A stretch of 64,000 nucleotides of DNA from an uncultured Cytophagales bacterium (GCA_938039675.1 CALHUI010000004.1:1-64000); one strand, 5' to 3'; counted from the stretch's first letter, positions 38,432-47,380 are shown. Numbers and translations: made by a program. The notes: generated by a model not told the origin, from the sequence alone.

Positions 38432-40123
38432 CTATGCGTCGGTAACGCAGCCTTCGGAAGCAGAACTTACATTTTTGATGTATTTCCAGAGTGCCCCGCT
38501 TTGGACTTTGTAGGGCGGCATCTGCCACTCGCGGCGGCGTTGGGCAAGTTCCTCGTCGCTGACCAGCACCTCCAATCGGCGATTGACAGCATCAATAATG
38601 ATGGCATCTCCATTGCGGATGAGGGCAATGGGGCCGCCGACTTGTGCCTCGGGTGTAATGTGTCCGACTACGAAGCCATGCGTTCCGCCTGAAAAGCGCC
38701 CGTCGGTGATGAGTGCCACTTTATCGCCCAAGCCCGAGCCCATAATAGCCGAAGTCGGTTTGAGCATTTCGGGCATTCCGGGTGCTCCTTTCGGACCGCA
38801 GTAGCGAATAACGACCACATCGCCGGGCTGAATTTCCTGCTTGGCGATGCCTTCGTTCAGTGCCTGCTCCGAATCATAGACACGGGCTTTACCTTCAAAG
38901 CGCTCGCCTTCTTTACCCGTGATTTTAGCTACTGCACCTTCGGGCGCGAGATTGCCGTGCAGAATCTGGATGTGTCCGCTGGCTTTGATAGGATTATTTA
39001 ATGGCCGAATAATTTCCTGTCCTTGCTGCAAGCCCAATGAGTTGGCAAGATTTTCGGCAATGGTTTTGCCTGTGATGGTCATGCAATCGCCATGGATGAG
39101 TCCTTCGGCATGAAGCATTTTCATCACTGCCTGTACGCCGCCGATGTTGCAAAGGTCTTCCATGAAATATTTGCCGCTTGGTTTCAAATCGGCAATGTAG
39201 GGCGTGCGGTCGCTGATGCGCTGAAAATCGGCAAGGGTAAGTTTTACGCCTACGGTTTTTGCCATTGCCAACAGGTGCAGCACGGCATTGGTAGAGCCTC
39301 CCAGTGCCATAACCATTGTAATCGCGTTTTCAAAGGCTTCAAAGGTCATGATGTCGCGGGGCTTAAGGTCTAACTCTAAGGCGCGCAGCATTACCTGACC
39401 GATTTGGTCGCACTCGGCGTGCTTCATCGGGCTAACGGCCGGAAAAGAACTACTGTTGGGTAGGCTCATACCCAAGGCTTCAATGGCTGTTGCCATTGTA
39501 TTGGCGGTGTACATGCCGCCGCAAGCTCCCGCCCCCGGAATAGCATTTTTAATCACGCCTTTGTATTCTTCGTCGGTAATAGTTCCGGCAACTTTTTTTC
39601 CGTAAGCCTCAAAAACCGAGATGATGTCCAATTTTTTGCCTTTGTATTGCCCGTAGTCGTAGCGTCCCGAGTTGATGGTACCGCCGTAAACAACAATGGC
39701 GGGGCGGTTCAGCCTGCCGATGGCAATCATGGCACCGGGCATGTTTTTGTCGCAGCCGACGAGTGCTACTACGCCGTCGTAGCATTGCCCGCCAACGATG
39801 GTTTCTATGGAATCGGCAATGACATCGCGGCTGGGCAGTGAATAGCGCATCCAATCCGTTCCGTTGGTCATGCCGTCCGAAACGCCAATCGTATTGAAAG
39901 TTAAGCCGATGAGTTTATTGGTTGCATTCAAACTTGCCTTAACGCGTGTGGCAAGCGCGTTGAGGTGCATGTTGCAGGTGTTGCCCTCGTAGCCTGTGCT
40001 GGCAATCCCGATTTGGGCTTTGTTCATGTCCTCATCGGTGAGTCCCACGCCATAAAGCATCGCTTTGGCGGCAGGCAGACTCTCGTCTTGGGTAAAAGTG
40101 CGACTGAATTTATTGAGTTCCAT
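38432..40123 (-). CDS. ilvD: dihydroxy-acid dehydratase
   Basis: A 563-aa Fe-S dehydratase converting 2,3-dihydroxy-isovalerate and 2,3-dihydroxy-3-methylvalerate to 2-oxo acids. Cluster Cys are in '[10 protein letters not shown]' (about 52), '[21 protein letters not shown]' (about 120) and '[27 protein letters not shown]' (about 198). The C-terminal '[23 protein letters not shown]' is intact. Its ATG overlaps the ilvE stop (TGATG), indicating translational coupling. Confidence 0.96.
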   Translation of the reverse strand: MELNKFSRTFTQDESLPAAKAMLYGVGLTDEDMNKAQIGIASTGYEGNTCNMHLNALATRVKASLNATNKLIGLTFNTIGVSDGMTNGTDWMRYSLPSRDVIADSIETIVGGQCYDGVVALVGCDKNMPGAMIAIGRLNRPAIVVYGGTINSGRYDYGQYKGKKLDIISVFEAYGKKVAGTITDEEYKGVIKNAIPGAGACGGMYTANTMATAIEALGMSLPNSSSFPAVSPMKHAECDQIGQVMLRALELDLKPRDIMTFEAFENAITMVMALGGSTNAVLHLLAMAKTVGVKLTLADFQRISDRTPYIADLKPSGKYFMEDLCNIGGVQAVMKMLHAEGLIHGDCMTITGKTIAENLANSLGLQQGQEIIRPLNNPIKASGHIQILHGNLAPEGAVAKITGKEGERFEGKARVYDSEQALNEGIAKQEIQPGDVVVIRYCGPKGAPGMPEMLKPTSAIMGSGLGDKVALITDGRFSGGTHGFVVGHITPEAQVGGPIALIRNGDAIIIDAVNRRLEVLVSDEELAQRRREWQMPPYKVQSGALWKYIKNVSSASEGCVTDA

Positions 40124-41013
40124 CAGATGATTGTATAGGCCGGTTCGTGAACAGAATGTACCAATTCATTATAAGCCTCTGCGATACGGGCACATTGCGA
40201 TTTATTAAAAGGCAGTTTCAATAAATTGCCATCCACAGAGGCAATGCCTGCCACTTCGGTTGCCGTTCCGGTAAATATGGCAGCATCGGCTTCCAAAAGT
40301 TCTTCTACTGTGATAATGCGTTCACGGACTTCTATTTTCAGGGATTTTGCCAAATCTATTACTGTTGCGCGGGTAATGCCGGGTATGATGTGCCCCAGTG
40401 GCGGGGTAATCAGCACGCCGTCTTTTTCAATGAAAATATTAGAGCCGGGTGCTTGTGCCACACAGCCGTTTTCATCCAGCATAATAGCTTCGTCAAAGCC
40501 GCGTTGTTTGGCTTCGGTACTTGCCATAATATTGGGTACATAGTTGCCCGTGATTTTACCCATCACAGGCGTTTCCTTGGGGCTGATGCGCACATATGGG
40601 CTGATACAAGTATTAAGCAATCGGTCGCCAAGGTAGCGCGGCCACTTCCAAGCAGCCATAAACAACTTGGTATCGCCTCCTGCCATAAGCCCTATATTGT
40701 CGGCTGCAATAAGTATGGGGCGTATATAGGCATTTTTCAGTTTGTTGCGTTCCAGCAGTTCATAAGCAATCTTTTCCAGTTCGGCTGTGTCGTAGTCAAA
40801 CTTCATATGCAGGGCTTCTGCGGTTTTTTTCATGCGGGCGAAATGTTCCATCGGCTTGAAGATGCGCACGCCATGCTGTGTCTGATAGGCTTTCAGCCCT
40901 TCAAAAATCCCCAGTCCATAGTGGAGGCTTTGTGAATAAGGGCTAATGCTTGTTTCTTTACTTTTCAAAAATTTGCCGTCAAAAAATGAAACGGTTTTGT
41001 CGTTGTAATACAT
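40123..41013 (-). CDS. ilvE: branched-chain amino acid aminotransferase
   Basis: A 296-aa PLP enzyme (fold type IV) performing the last step of Leu, Ile and Val synthesis. The start is Met of [15 protein letters not shown] (41013); the ORF track's longer start runs back into the attenuator. Visible motifs: '[16 protein letters not shown]', '[11 protein letters not shown]', '[42 protein letters not shown]' (PLP Lys in GNY-type region is supplied by the earlier 'KITGNY') and '[22 protein letters not shown]'. First structural gene of the ilv operon, preceded by a leader peptide and terminator. Confidence 0.95.
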   Translation of the reverse strand: MYYNDKTVSFFDGKFLKSKETSISPYSQSLHYGLGIFEGLKAYQTQHGVRIFKPMEHFARMKKTAEALHMKFDYDTAELEKIAYELLERNKLKNAYIRPILIAADNIGLMAGGDTKLFMAAWKWPRYLGDRLLNTCISPYVRISPKETPVMGKITGNYVPNIMASTEAKQRGFDEAIMLDENGCVAQAPGSNIFIEKDGVLITPPLGHIIPGITRATVIDLAKSLKIEVRERIITVEELLEADAAIFTGTATEVAGIASVDGNLLKLPFNKSQCARIAEAYNELVHSVHEPAYTII

Positions 41014-41054
41014 GGTTGTATGGTTTTGATAAGGTTGCCGAAGAATACTTATAT

Positions 41055-41091
41055 AAAAAAGCCTTTCCATTAGGTCGGATGGAAAGGCTTT
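41055..41091 (-). terminator. attenuator terminator upstream of ilvE
   Basis: On the minus strand a perfect 12-bp stem AAAGCCTTTCCA / TGGAAAGGCTTT with a 10-nt loop (TCCGACCTAA), running into six T residues. It lies 42 bp before the ilvE ATG and 26 bp after the leader stop codon. Segment CTTTCCATCCGAC (5' arm plus loop) can instead pair with GTCGGATGAGAAG at the leader end: 12 of 13 positions pair, one of them as G-U. The two structures are mutually exclusive. Confidence 0.9.
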
Positions 41092-41117
41092 CATTTATGT
41101 GTGCAATGGGCCACTTC

Positions 41118-41171
41118 TCATCCGACAATCGGCAGAAGAGTAATGACCAGCACAGCAATATTGAACAACAT
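41118..41171 (-). CDS. ilv leader peptide (attenuation)
   Basis: An 17-residue ORF MLFNIAVLVITLLPIVG, too short for the ORF track. Ten of the seventeen residues are Leu, Ile or Val (4 Leu, 3 Ile, 3 Val), the three products of the operon it precedes. It starts about 20 nt after the -7 box at 41191. Its last codons and stop, GTC GGA TGA, form the 5' strand of the predicted antiterminator. A ribosome that finishes the leader would cover that strand and allow the terminator; one stalled at Leu/Ile/Val codons would leave it free. No similar peptide was found elsewhere in the window. Confidence 0.85.
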   Translation of the reverse strand: MLFNIAVLVITLLPIVG

Positions 41172-41190
41172 CAGTTTTAACGATTTTTTT

Positions 41191-41221
41191 CAAAACTACG
41201 AATCCAAATTGAAAAGTCCAA
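41191..41221 (-). promoter_or_regulatory. promoter of the ilv leader and ilvEDBN
   Basis: Minus-strand TTG, 20-nt spacer, TAGTTTTG, an exact match to the Bacteroidota consensus. The expected transcription start is near 41185, leaving about 14 nt before the leader ATG. It lies between leuA and ilvE, so ilvEDBN can be transcribed separately from the leu genes. Confidence 0.75.
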
Positions 41222-41249
41222 AGGGTTGGCCATGTTTCTTTGAAAATTT

Positions 41250-42413
41250 TTAAACTTCGGCTTTAAGCTGCATTTTTTCCATGAGCTGTTGCAAATGGTC
41301 GTCGTTGATGTTTTTATATTGGTCTGCCAAGATGAGGAATTGCTCATAGGCCATGTCCAGTGTGGCGCGGTCTAACTTGAAGCCGATGTTTTCCAAGCGA
41401 TAGTTCAGTGCGGCACGTCCGCTGCGGGCAGTGAGTACAATGCTGCTGCTACCTGCGCCCACATCGGCAGGGTCGATAATTTCGTAGTTCTCGCGGTGCT
41501 TCAATACGCCGTCCTGATGGATACCTGACGAGTGTGCAAATGCATTTGCTCCCACAATCGCTTTATTAGGCTGCACGGGCATCCGCATCAGGCGCGAAAC
41601 AAGTTTACTCAACGGCCCGAGTTGCTGGGTTTTGATATGGGTTTCCAGCCCGAGGTACTTATGGGTTTTTAAAACCATCACCACTTCTTCCAATGAAGTA
41701 TTACCCGCTCGTTCACCGATGCCGTTCATGGTGCATTCTACCTGCCGCGCACCGTTAATTAGCCCGTAGAGAGAGTTTGCCGTAGCCAGTCCTAAGTCGT
41801 TGTGGCAGTGTACCGAAATAGTAGCTTTTTCTATGCCTTTTACATTTTCCACCAAATACTTAATTTTAGCTCCGTATTCGTGGGGCAGGCAGTATCCCGT
41901 CGTATCGGGAATATTGACTACGGTTGCCCCTGCGGCAATAACTAACTCAATCATCTGCGCCAGATAAACGGGGTCGGCACGTCCGGCATCTTCGGCAAAA
42001 AATTCCACATCTTCCACAAACGATTTGGCGTATTTAACGGCGCGCACGGCGCGTTCCAGCATCTCCTCGCGGGTCGAACGAAATTTGTGCTTAATGTGAA
42101 AGTCGGAAGCACCCAATCCGGTATGGATGCGTTTGCGCTTAGCATACTGCAAAGCTTCAGCTGCCACCTTGATGTCTTTTTCTACGGCACGACTCAACCC
42201 ACAAATCACAGGTTCACTGACAGCTTTGGAAATTTCCTGCACCGAACGGAAGTCTTCGGGGCTGGAAATCGGGAAACCTGCTTCGATAATGTCTACGCCC
42301 AAGGCTTCCAACTCGCGGGCGACCATAATTTTTTCCTGTGTGTTCAACTGACATCCCGGCACCTGTTCGCCATCGCGCAACGTGGTGTCAAACACATAGA
42401 CTCGGTTACTCAT
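41250..42413 (-). CDS. leuA: 2-isopropylmalate synthase, short form
   Basis: A 387-aa TIM-barrel enzyme condensing acetyl-CoA with 2-oxoisovalerate, the first step of leucine synthesis. Metal and catalytic motifs: '[18 protein letters not shown]', 'IEAGFP', '[15 protein letters not shown]', '[19 protein letters not shown]' and '[13 protein letters not shown]'. It stops near the end of the linker region and lacks the C-terminal LeuA leucine-binding dimer domain present in ~500-aa enzymes. Classical feedback inhibition by leucine is therefore not expected. Last gene of the leu cluster. Confidence 0.92.
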   Translation of the reverse strand: MSNRVYVFDTTLRDGEQVPGCQLNTQEKIMVARELEALGVDIIEAGFPISSPEDFRSVQEISKAVSEPVICGLSRAVEKDIKVAAEALQYAKRKRIHTGLGASDFHIKHKFRSTREEMLERAVRAVKYAKSFVEDVEFFAEDAGRADPVYLAQMIELVIAAGATVVNIPDTTGYCLPHEYGAKIKYLVENVKGIEKATISVHCHNDLGLATANSLYGLINGARQVECTMNGIGERAGNTSLEEVVMVLKTHKYLGLETHIKTQQLGPLSKLVSRLMRMPVQPNKAIVGANAFAHSSGIHQDGVLKHRENYEIIDPADVGAGSSSIVLTARSGRAALNYRLENIGFKLDRATLDMAYEQFLILADQYKNINDDHLQQLMEKMQLKAEV

Positions 42414-42463
42414 TTTTTCTTATTTTTTGATGAATTGATGACCAAAATTTGGCAGGCAATATG

Positions 42464-43564
42464 CTACGCAGCTGCTGCCTGTGATACTTGAATGATATTC
42501 TCAACGATTTTTTTGCCAATTTCAGCAGTGCCTAAAATGTGGTCGGCGGGGGTGTTGCCGTCGGCGATGTCGCCCGTGCGCCAACCTTGTTTGAGGGTGA
42601 GTGCCACGGATTTCCGAATGGCTTCTGCCTCGGTATGCAACCCGAAGGCATAGGAAAGCAGCATACCCGCAGAAAGGATACTTGCCATAGGGTTGGCAAT
42701 GCCCTTGCCTGCAATGTCGGGTGCGGAACCATGAATGGGTTCGTAGAAGCCTGTGCTATCGCCGATGGAAGCCGAAGCCAGCATCCCCATAGAGCCTGCA
42801 ATTTGCGAAGCCTCATCGGTGAGAATATCGCCGAAAAGGTTGCCTGTGAGTACCACGTCAAACTGCTGCGGGTCTTTGATGAGCGCCATGGCGGCTGTGT
42901 CAATGAACATGTGGTGCAGGGCTACGTCGGGGTAGTCTTTGGCAACTTCATTGACGGTTTCGCGCCAGAGGCGGCTGCTGTCCAACACGTTGGCTTTGTC
43001 CACCGAATGGACTTTTTTGCGACGCAAGCGGGCGGCTTCAAAGGCTTTGCGGGCAATGCGTTCCACTTCGTACTTACTGTAAATCATGGTGTCGTAGGCA
43101 GTTAAGCCGTCTTCGGTGCGCCCACGGGGTTGTCCGAAATACACGTCGCCCGTCAGTTCTCGGAAAAAGAGAATGTCCGCACCGCGCAGTACTTCGGGTT
43201 TCAGGCTGGACGCGCCGATGAGTTCGTCAAACAACTGAATCGGTCGGATATTGCAGTACAGCCCCAAGGCTTTGCGCAAACCAAGCAAGCCCTGTTCGGG
43301 GCGCACTTTGGCGGAAGGGTCATTGTCGTATTTAGGATGCCCAATGGCACCGAACAAAATTGCTGCCGACTGTCGGGCTTTGGCAAGGGTTTCCTCGGGT
43401 AGGGGCGAACCCGTTGCCTCTATCGCTGCATGACCCAGCAGGGCATAGTCAAAGGTGAAGCGATGACCGAAAATTTCACTTATAGTTTGCAATGCTTGCT
43501 TTCCCCATTCGGTTACTTCTGCCCCGATGCCGTCGCCGGGGATAATCAATATCTGTTGAGACAT
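42464..43564 (-). CDS. leuB: 3-isopropylmalate dehydrogenase
   Basis: A 366-aa NAD-dependent oxidative decarboxylase producing 2-oxoisocaproate precursor. N-terminal 'ILIIPGDGIGAEV' and the substrate-binding 'LLGLRKALGLYCNIRPIQLF' (Arg residues contacting isopropylmalate) are present. So are 'KANVLDSSRLWRETVNEVAKDYPDV' (catalytic Lys) and 'NLFGDILTDEASQIAGSMGMLASASIG' (Asp metal ligands), plus 'EPIHGSAPDIAGKGIANPMA'. Complete and normal in length. Separated from leuD by 200 bp holding repeat copy C; leuA follows 50 bp later. Confidence 0.96.
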   Translation of the reverse strand: MSQQILIIPGDGIGAEVTEWGKQALQTISEIFGHRFTFDYALLGHAAIEATGSPLPEETLAKARQSAAILFGAIGHPKYDNDPSAKVRPEQGLLGLRKALGLYCNIRPIQLFDELIGASSLKPEVLRGADILFFRELTGDVYFGQPRGRTEDGLTAYDTMIYSKYEVERIARKAFEAARLRRKKVHSVDKANVLDSSRLWRETVNEVAKDYPDVALHHMFIDTAAMALIKDPQQFDVVLTGNLFGDILTDEASQIAGSMGMLASASIGDSTGFYEPIHGSAPDIAGKGIANPMASILSAGMLLSYAFGLHTEAEAIRKSVALTLKQGWRTGDIADGNTPADHILGTAEIGKKIVENIIQVSQAAAA

Positions 43565-43670
43565 GAAATCAGGTATATCTTAATTTTGAGTACATTGGAA
43601 AAAGTGAAAGTGAGCTATATGTGTTGAATAGTGTTGTGTGTGTTGAATCCGAATATTTATCCTTGGTTTT

Positions 43671-43728
43671 TGAAAGCGCTGGTAGCGTCACTGACGGCTA
43701 ACAGGCTTTTCGGAATCCCTGCCAGCGG
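43671..43728. repeat. dispersed intergenic palindromic repeat, copy C
   Basis: GAAAGCGCTGGTAGCGTC-ACT-GACGGCTAACAGGCTTTT, then CGGAATCCCTGCCAGCGG. Best-preserved copy; the hairpin arms extend through GTC/GAC. It is inserted inside the leu operon between leuD and leuB. Confidence 0.8.
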
Positions 43729-43764
43729 CTGCAAGCCCTTTCAGAGTATTGGAATAAAATTGAT

Positions 43765-44355
43765 TTAGACTGCTCTTTGACTTTCAAAGGCTTCAATCTC
43801 TGCTTTGAGCGATAGCAAATAATCTATATCGTCGTAGCCGTTTATCAGGCAGGTTTTTTTGTAGGGGTTGATGTCAAACGATTCCTGCGAACCGTCTGCC
43901 AAAAGGGTGATGGTCTGCTGTTCCAGATTGACCTCAATTTGCGTTTGCGGGTGAGCTTCAATAGCAGCAAAGAGTTTTTTCAGGAAAGCATCCGAAACGA
44001 CTACGGGCAGAATGCCGTTATTCAGCGCGTTATTTTTGAAAATATCGGCAAAAAAGCTGGATACTACCACGCGGAAACCGTAGTCGGCAATTGCCCATGC
44101 GGCGTGCTCGCGGCTGCTGCCGCAACCAAAGTTTTTACCTGCCACCAATATTTCGCCCTTGTACCGCGGATTGTTCAGCACAAATTCGGCTTTGGGACTG
44201 CCATCGGGATTATATCGCCAATCGCGGAACAGATTTTCGCCGAAGCCCTCGCGGGTAGTCGCTTTCAGGAATCGCGCCGGAATAATCTGGTCGGTGTCTA
44301 TGTTTTCCACTGCCAAAGGCACGGCGGTGCTTATCAGTGTGGTGAATTTTTGCAT
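43765..44355 (-). CDS. leuD: 3-isopropylmalate dehydratase small subunit
   Basis: A 196-aa aconitase swivel-domain protein that pairs with LeuC to isomerise 2- to 3-isopropylmalate. Motifs: '[16 protein letters not shown]' at the N-terminus, '[52 protein letters not shown]' mid-protein (GSSREH is diagnostic). Normal length. Its ATG lies 2 bp after the stop of the inserted lipoprotein gene, so translation is probably coupled to the insert. Confidence 0.95.
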   Translation of the reverse strand: MQKFTTLISTAVPLAVENIDTDQIIPARFLKATTREGFGENLFRDWRYNPDGSPKAEFVLNNPRYKGEILVAGKNFGCGSSREHAAWAIADYGFRVVVSSFFADIFKNNALNNGILPVVVSDAFLKKLFAAIEAHPQTQIEVNLEQQTITLLADGSQESFDINPYKKTCLINGYDDIDYLLSLKAEIEAFESQRAV

Positions 44356-44357
44356 AA

Positions 44358-44837
44358 TCAGTTTTCCAAAGGTTGAATGGCTATTAATTCAAATCTTTCG
44401 CATGAAATGGCGGCGGGTTTGCCGTCCATGCCAATCGGCTTTTGTTCCATCGGGTTGGGGGATGGCTCTATGGTGTATTGCCGCAGTTGCCCGCGTAGTT
44501 CCACCGCTTGCCCTGTCAGCTTTTCTGCCTGCGTTGCCAGCGTACCCGTTTCAGCAATGAACAGGATTACTTCGCTGCTGTCTGCTTTTTGCAGCACCCA
44601 ATAGCCGCTGCCACCCGCGCAGTAGCTTTGGATGGTTTTGCTCCACGACTTAGGCATCAGCCGTCCACGCAGCGTCTCGCCTTGCGGTGCGCAACTTGCA
44701 GTTGTAAAGGCAAGTATGAGCAAGCATATATAGAAGCAGCTACCCAAACTTGACGGGCCTTGAAGACCCGTCAAGTTTATGCGTGCAACTGTCAGGTCGG
44801 TATGTACAAGTTGATATGTCCGCAATAGTTGTTTCAT
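44358..44837 (-). CDS. hypothetical lipoprotein inserted in the leu operon
   Basis: A 159-aa protein, not recognised. A hydrophobic run with lipobox '[12 protein letters not shown]' suggests an envelope lipoprotein whose mature part is about 110 aa ('[33 protein letters not shown]...'). It contains '[33 protein letters not shown]', resembling a small OB-like beta domain. The ATG 44837 overlaps the uma2 stop (ATGA), but the first 30 residues are unusually long for a signal and are partly encoded by a palindromic repeat. A TTG just after the repeat is an alternative start. Confidence 0.6.
   Translation of the reverse strand: MKQLLRTYQLVHTDLTVARINLTGLQGPSSLGSCFYICLLILAFTTASCAPQGETLRGRLMPKSWSKTIQSYCAGGSGYWVLQKADSSEVILFIAETGTLATQAEKLTGQAVELRGQLRQYTIEPSPNPMEQKPIGMDGKPAAISCERFELIAIQPLEN
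44746..44778. repeat. 12-bp perfect hairpin inside the lipoprotein 5' region
   Basis: AAACTTGACGGG / CCCGTCAAGTTT with a 9-nt loop. It codes for the 'LTGLQGPSS' part of the long N-terminus. On either strand it would fold in RNA near the lipoprotein start, and may be a mobile palindrome that landed at the gene's 5' end. Confidence 0.6.
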
Positions 44838-45433
44838 TGCAACTGCGAAAGGTCTAACTCAAAACCGGGTAGCACCTCTCCGCCGCTAAGACGTTGATTG
44901 AAACCCTGCACTGTTTCAGGCACGGCATCGGGACGATACACGTAAACCGTTTGCGCATCGGCATCAATCAGCCATGCCAAACGGCAGCCGTTGCCTATCC
45001 AATCACCTGTAATTGTTTGCTGTAGTTCTTTCAGCGAATCCGATTCGGAACGCAATTCAATGATAAAATCAGGGCAAAGGGGCGGAAATTGTCGCTGTTC
45101 AAGTTCCGACAATTGTTCCCACCGCTCTTTGGCTATCCGCGCTGCATCGGGTGAACGCACTGCGCCGCTTGCCAAGCGAAAAGATGTAGATGAATCAAAT
45201 GTTTCACCCAAGTTGGCGGCTAAATTCCACCCTGTCAGAAAGTAATTGATGCGGGCATTGATTTTTCCCGTTCGTCCTCCCGTATTTGGCATGATGATGA
45301 TTTGTCCTTCGGATGTGCGTTCAAATTTCAGGTCGGGATTTTCCAGACAGAACTGCATGAACTCCTCTTGGGAAAGCCCGCCTATTGATTTGAAAGACAA
45401 TCTGATAGCCTCTGTCATGGTTGCTGTGCTCAC
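44834..45433 (-). CDS. Uma2 family PD-(D/E)XK endonuclease-like protein
   Basis: A 199-aa protein matching Uma2: 'SQEEFMQFCLENPDLKFERTSEGQIIIMPNTGG', 'INYFLTGWNLAANLGETFDSSTSFRLASGAVRSPDAARI' and 'PPLCPDFIIELRSESDSL'. The D (SPDAA) and E.R/K (PDFIIELRS) positions mark the nuclease core; the usual ExK is ELRS, so the catalytic Lys is replaced by Arg. The family is widespread in mobile and cyanobacterial/Bacteroidota genomes with unclear function. It lies 20 bp after leuC and is inserted between leuC and leuD. Confidence 0.85.
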   Translation of the reverse strand: MSTATMTEAIRLSFKSIGGLSQEEFMQFCLENPDLKFERTSEGQIIIMPNTGGRTGKINARINYFLTGWNLAANLGETFDSSTSFRLASGAVRSPDAARIAKERWEQLSELEQRQFPPLCPDFIIELRSESDSLKELQQTITGDWIGNGCRLAWLIDADAQTVYVYRPDAVPETVQGFNQRLSGGEVLPGFELDLSQLQ

Positions 45434-45453
45434 TGATGTTTATCCTACACAAT

Positions 45454-46857
45454 TTACAACATTTCGCGCACGTCGGTTACGCTGCCTGTGATGGCTGCTG
45501 CGGCGGCAGAAAGCGGACTTGCCAAGAAAGTTCTTGCGCCCGGCCCTTGCCTGCCTTCAAAGTTGCGGTTAGAGGTAGAGATGCAATATTTGCCCGCGGG
45601 AATTTTGTCTTCGTTCATACCCAGACAGGCAGAACAGCCCGCACCGCGCATTTCAAAGCCTGCTTCAGCAAAAATCTTGTCCAATCCTTCGGCTTGTGCC
45701 TGTTTGCTTACCTGCTGCGAACCGGGAATGACCCATACTTCCACATTAGGGGCTTTTTTCTTGCCCTTCACGAAAGAGGCAACCTGCCGCAAGTCTTCTA
45801 TGCGCGAATTGGTACAAGAGCCGATGAATACGTAGTCCACGGGTTGCCCTTGCATGGGGCTGCCTTCGCGCAAGCCCATGTATTCCAACGATTTGCGGAA
45901 AGACGCTACTTCGGAAATATCTGCCAACTCCTCCGCCGTAGGGATGCGGTCGGTTATCTTGATGCCCATGCCGGGGTTGGTGCCATAGGTAATCATGGGT
46001 TCTATGTCGGCGGCATCAAAAGTCAGCACGCGGTCAAATTCTGCATCTTCGTCGGTGTAAAGGGTCTGCCAGTAGGCAAGTGCCTTATCCCATGCCTCAC
46101 CTTCGGGGGCAAATTTTCTGCCTTTAACGTAGTCAAATGTGGTTTGGTCGGGGGCAATCAGCCCGCCGCGTGCGCCCATTTCAATGCTCATGTTGCAAAT
46201 AGTCATGCGGGCTTCCATGCTCAGCGAACGGATGGCACTGCCGGCATATTCCACAAAGTAGCCCGTGCCGCCGCTTGCCGAAATTTTGGATATGATATAG
46301 AGGATGATATCTTTTGCCGTTACGCCTTTGCCCAAAGTACCGTTAACCTCTATCTTCATGCGCTTGGGCTTGTATTGCAAGATGCACTGCGTCGCCAACA
46401 CCTGTTCCACCTCACTTGTACCAATACCGAAGGCAATAGTACCGAAAGCGCCATGCGTGCTGGTGTGGCTGTCGCCGCAAACGATGGTCATGCCGGGCTG
46501 CGTAATACCCAATTCCGGACCGATAACATGCACAATGCCCTGATAGGGATGCCCAAGACCGTAAAGTTCAATCCCAAAATCGGCGCAATTTTTTGTCAGG
46601 GTTTCTACCTGCATCCGCGAAAGAGCATCTTTGATAGGCAGATGCTGGTCTTTAGTGGGTACATTGTGGTCGGCAGTGGCTACCGTGCGATAGGTTCGGA
46701 ACACGGGCAGCCCACGCTTGCGCAAGCCTGCAAATGCCTGCGGGCTGGTTACTTCGTGGATAAAGTGCTTGTCAATATACAGCACATCGGGATGTCCGGG
46801 GCGGGCAGTTACCACGTGGCTGTCCCAAATTTTGTCAAATAAAGTACGTGGCTTCAT
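45454..46857 (-). CDS. leuC: 3-isopropylmalate dehydratase large subunit
   Basis: A 467-aa aconitase-family Fe-S enzyme. The start is Met of [16 protein letters not shown] (46857); the track adds seven residues. Cluster Cys are in '[14 protein letters not shown]' (about 345) and '[32 protein letters not shown]' (about 405-436). Also '[33 protein letters not shown]'. First gene of the leu cluster. A 9-bp inverted repeat 41 bp upstream is a candidate operator. Confidence 0.96.
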   Translation of the reverse strand: MKPRTLFDKIWDSHVVTARPGHPDVLYIDKHFIHEVTSPQAFAGLRKRGLPVFRTYRTVATADHNVPTKDQHLPIKDALSRMQVETLTKNCADFGIELYGLGHPYQGIVHVIGPELGITQPGMTIVCGDSHTSTHGAFGTIAFGIGTSEVEQVLATQCILQYKPKRMKIEVNGTLGKGVTAKDIILYIISKISASGGTGYFVEYAGSAIRSLSMEARMTICNMSIEMGARGGLIAPDQTTFDYVKGRKFAPEGEAWDKALAYWQTLYTDEDAEFDRVLTFDAADIEPMITYGTNPGMGIKITDRIPTAEELADISEVASFRKSLEYMGLREGSPMQGQPVDYVFIGSCTNSRIEDLRQVASFVKGKKKAPNVEVWVIPGSQQVSKQAQAEGLDKIFAEAGFEMRGAGCSACLGMNEDKIPAGKYCISTSNRNFEGRQGPGARTFLASPLSAAAAAITGSVTDVREML

Positions 46858-46897
46858 ATCAGTTTTTACAACAGGCAAAAACGTCAGAGCGAGATAA

Positions 46898-46918
46898 ATA
46901 GTTAATCTAATTAACTAT
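46898..46918. promoter_or_regulatory. candidate operator upstream of leuC
   Basis: Perfect inverted repeat ATAGTTAAT-CTA-ATTAACTAT. Its symmetry and position (41 bp before leuC) suit a dimeric regulator. AT richness weakens the case. Nearby TATCTTTC (minus strand, about 47002) is a one-mismatch -7 element. Confidence 0.4.
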
Positions 46919-47044
46919 CTTCTGCAAGGAAAACGATATCTATGCAGTGATTTTCGCAATGTAGTAAAAAACAAGGGAAAAAGTTGCAAACTTCTGAAAG
47001 ATAATTCAAAAGCATAAAATCGGGTTCAAAATAGCCTGATATGA

Positions 47045-47194
47045 CTATGCATCAGGACACTTTTTGCAACGCTTGCCCTTTTTGTATTTTTTGCAACACT
47101 TGTCTTTACCCTGACAAATGCTTTCATGACAACTGAAAGGGCAAAACATATCGGCAGGGATTGCCTGAGGAGAAACTTGCCGGGACTTTAACAT
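47045..47194 (-). CDS. Cys-rich 49-residue mini-protein
   Basis: This ORF is below the track's size cut-off. It reads MLKSRQVSPQAIPADMFCPF then a Cys/Lys-rich tail with 'SCHESICQGKDKCCKKYKK' and ending 'GKRCKKCPDA'. There are seven Cys, one His and about twelve Lys in 49 residues. No signal peptide. The CC-KKYKKG-C-KCP pattern is suggestive of a small metal-binding or redox protein; I recall similar unnamed proteins in Bacteroidota but cannot verify that. It has its own strong promoter 23 bp upstream. A CCTGAT / ATCAGG hairpin overlaps the stop codon. Confidence 0.65.
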   Translation of the reverse strand: MLKSRQVSPQAIPADMFCPFSCHESICQGKDKCCKKYKKGKRCKKCPDA

Positions 47195-47216
47195 GGTTTG
47201 TACACAAATTGCGGCA

Positions 47217-47248
47217 CAAAGATAGCATCAATTAAGACTTAATCTAAA
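47217..47248 (-). promoter_or_regulatory. promoter of the Cys-rich mini-protein
   Basis: Minus-strand TTT, 21-nt spacer, TATCTTTG (exact TAnnTTTG). The ATG is 23 bp downstream. This supports expression of an otherwise easily overlooked gene. Confidence 0.65.
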
Positions 47249-47380
47249 TAAGCAATCGCAGGAATTTTGCGTTCTTTACGTTTAGAAGGTTGTACGCGCC
47301 GTTGCACGGCCACGTATCTCCCTAATGTTTGTTTAATTTCTAAGCCGCAAATCCGGCTTCTGAAATACCTATTTCACTGC

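Noticed and set aside
45421-46842. 473-aa plus-strand ORF opposite leuC
   Set aside because: Shadow of leuC: Cys/His/Arg-rich, no domain pattern, and the opposite strand encodes a canonical aconitase-family subunit.
46920-47025. Short ORF MLLNYLSEV... upstream of leuC as a leucine leader peptide
   Set aside because: Only the first residues are Leu-rich; no terminator or alternative pairing follows it, unlike the ilvE leader.
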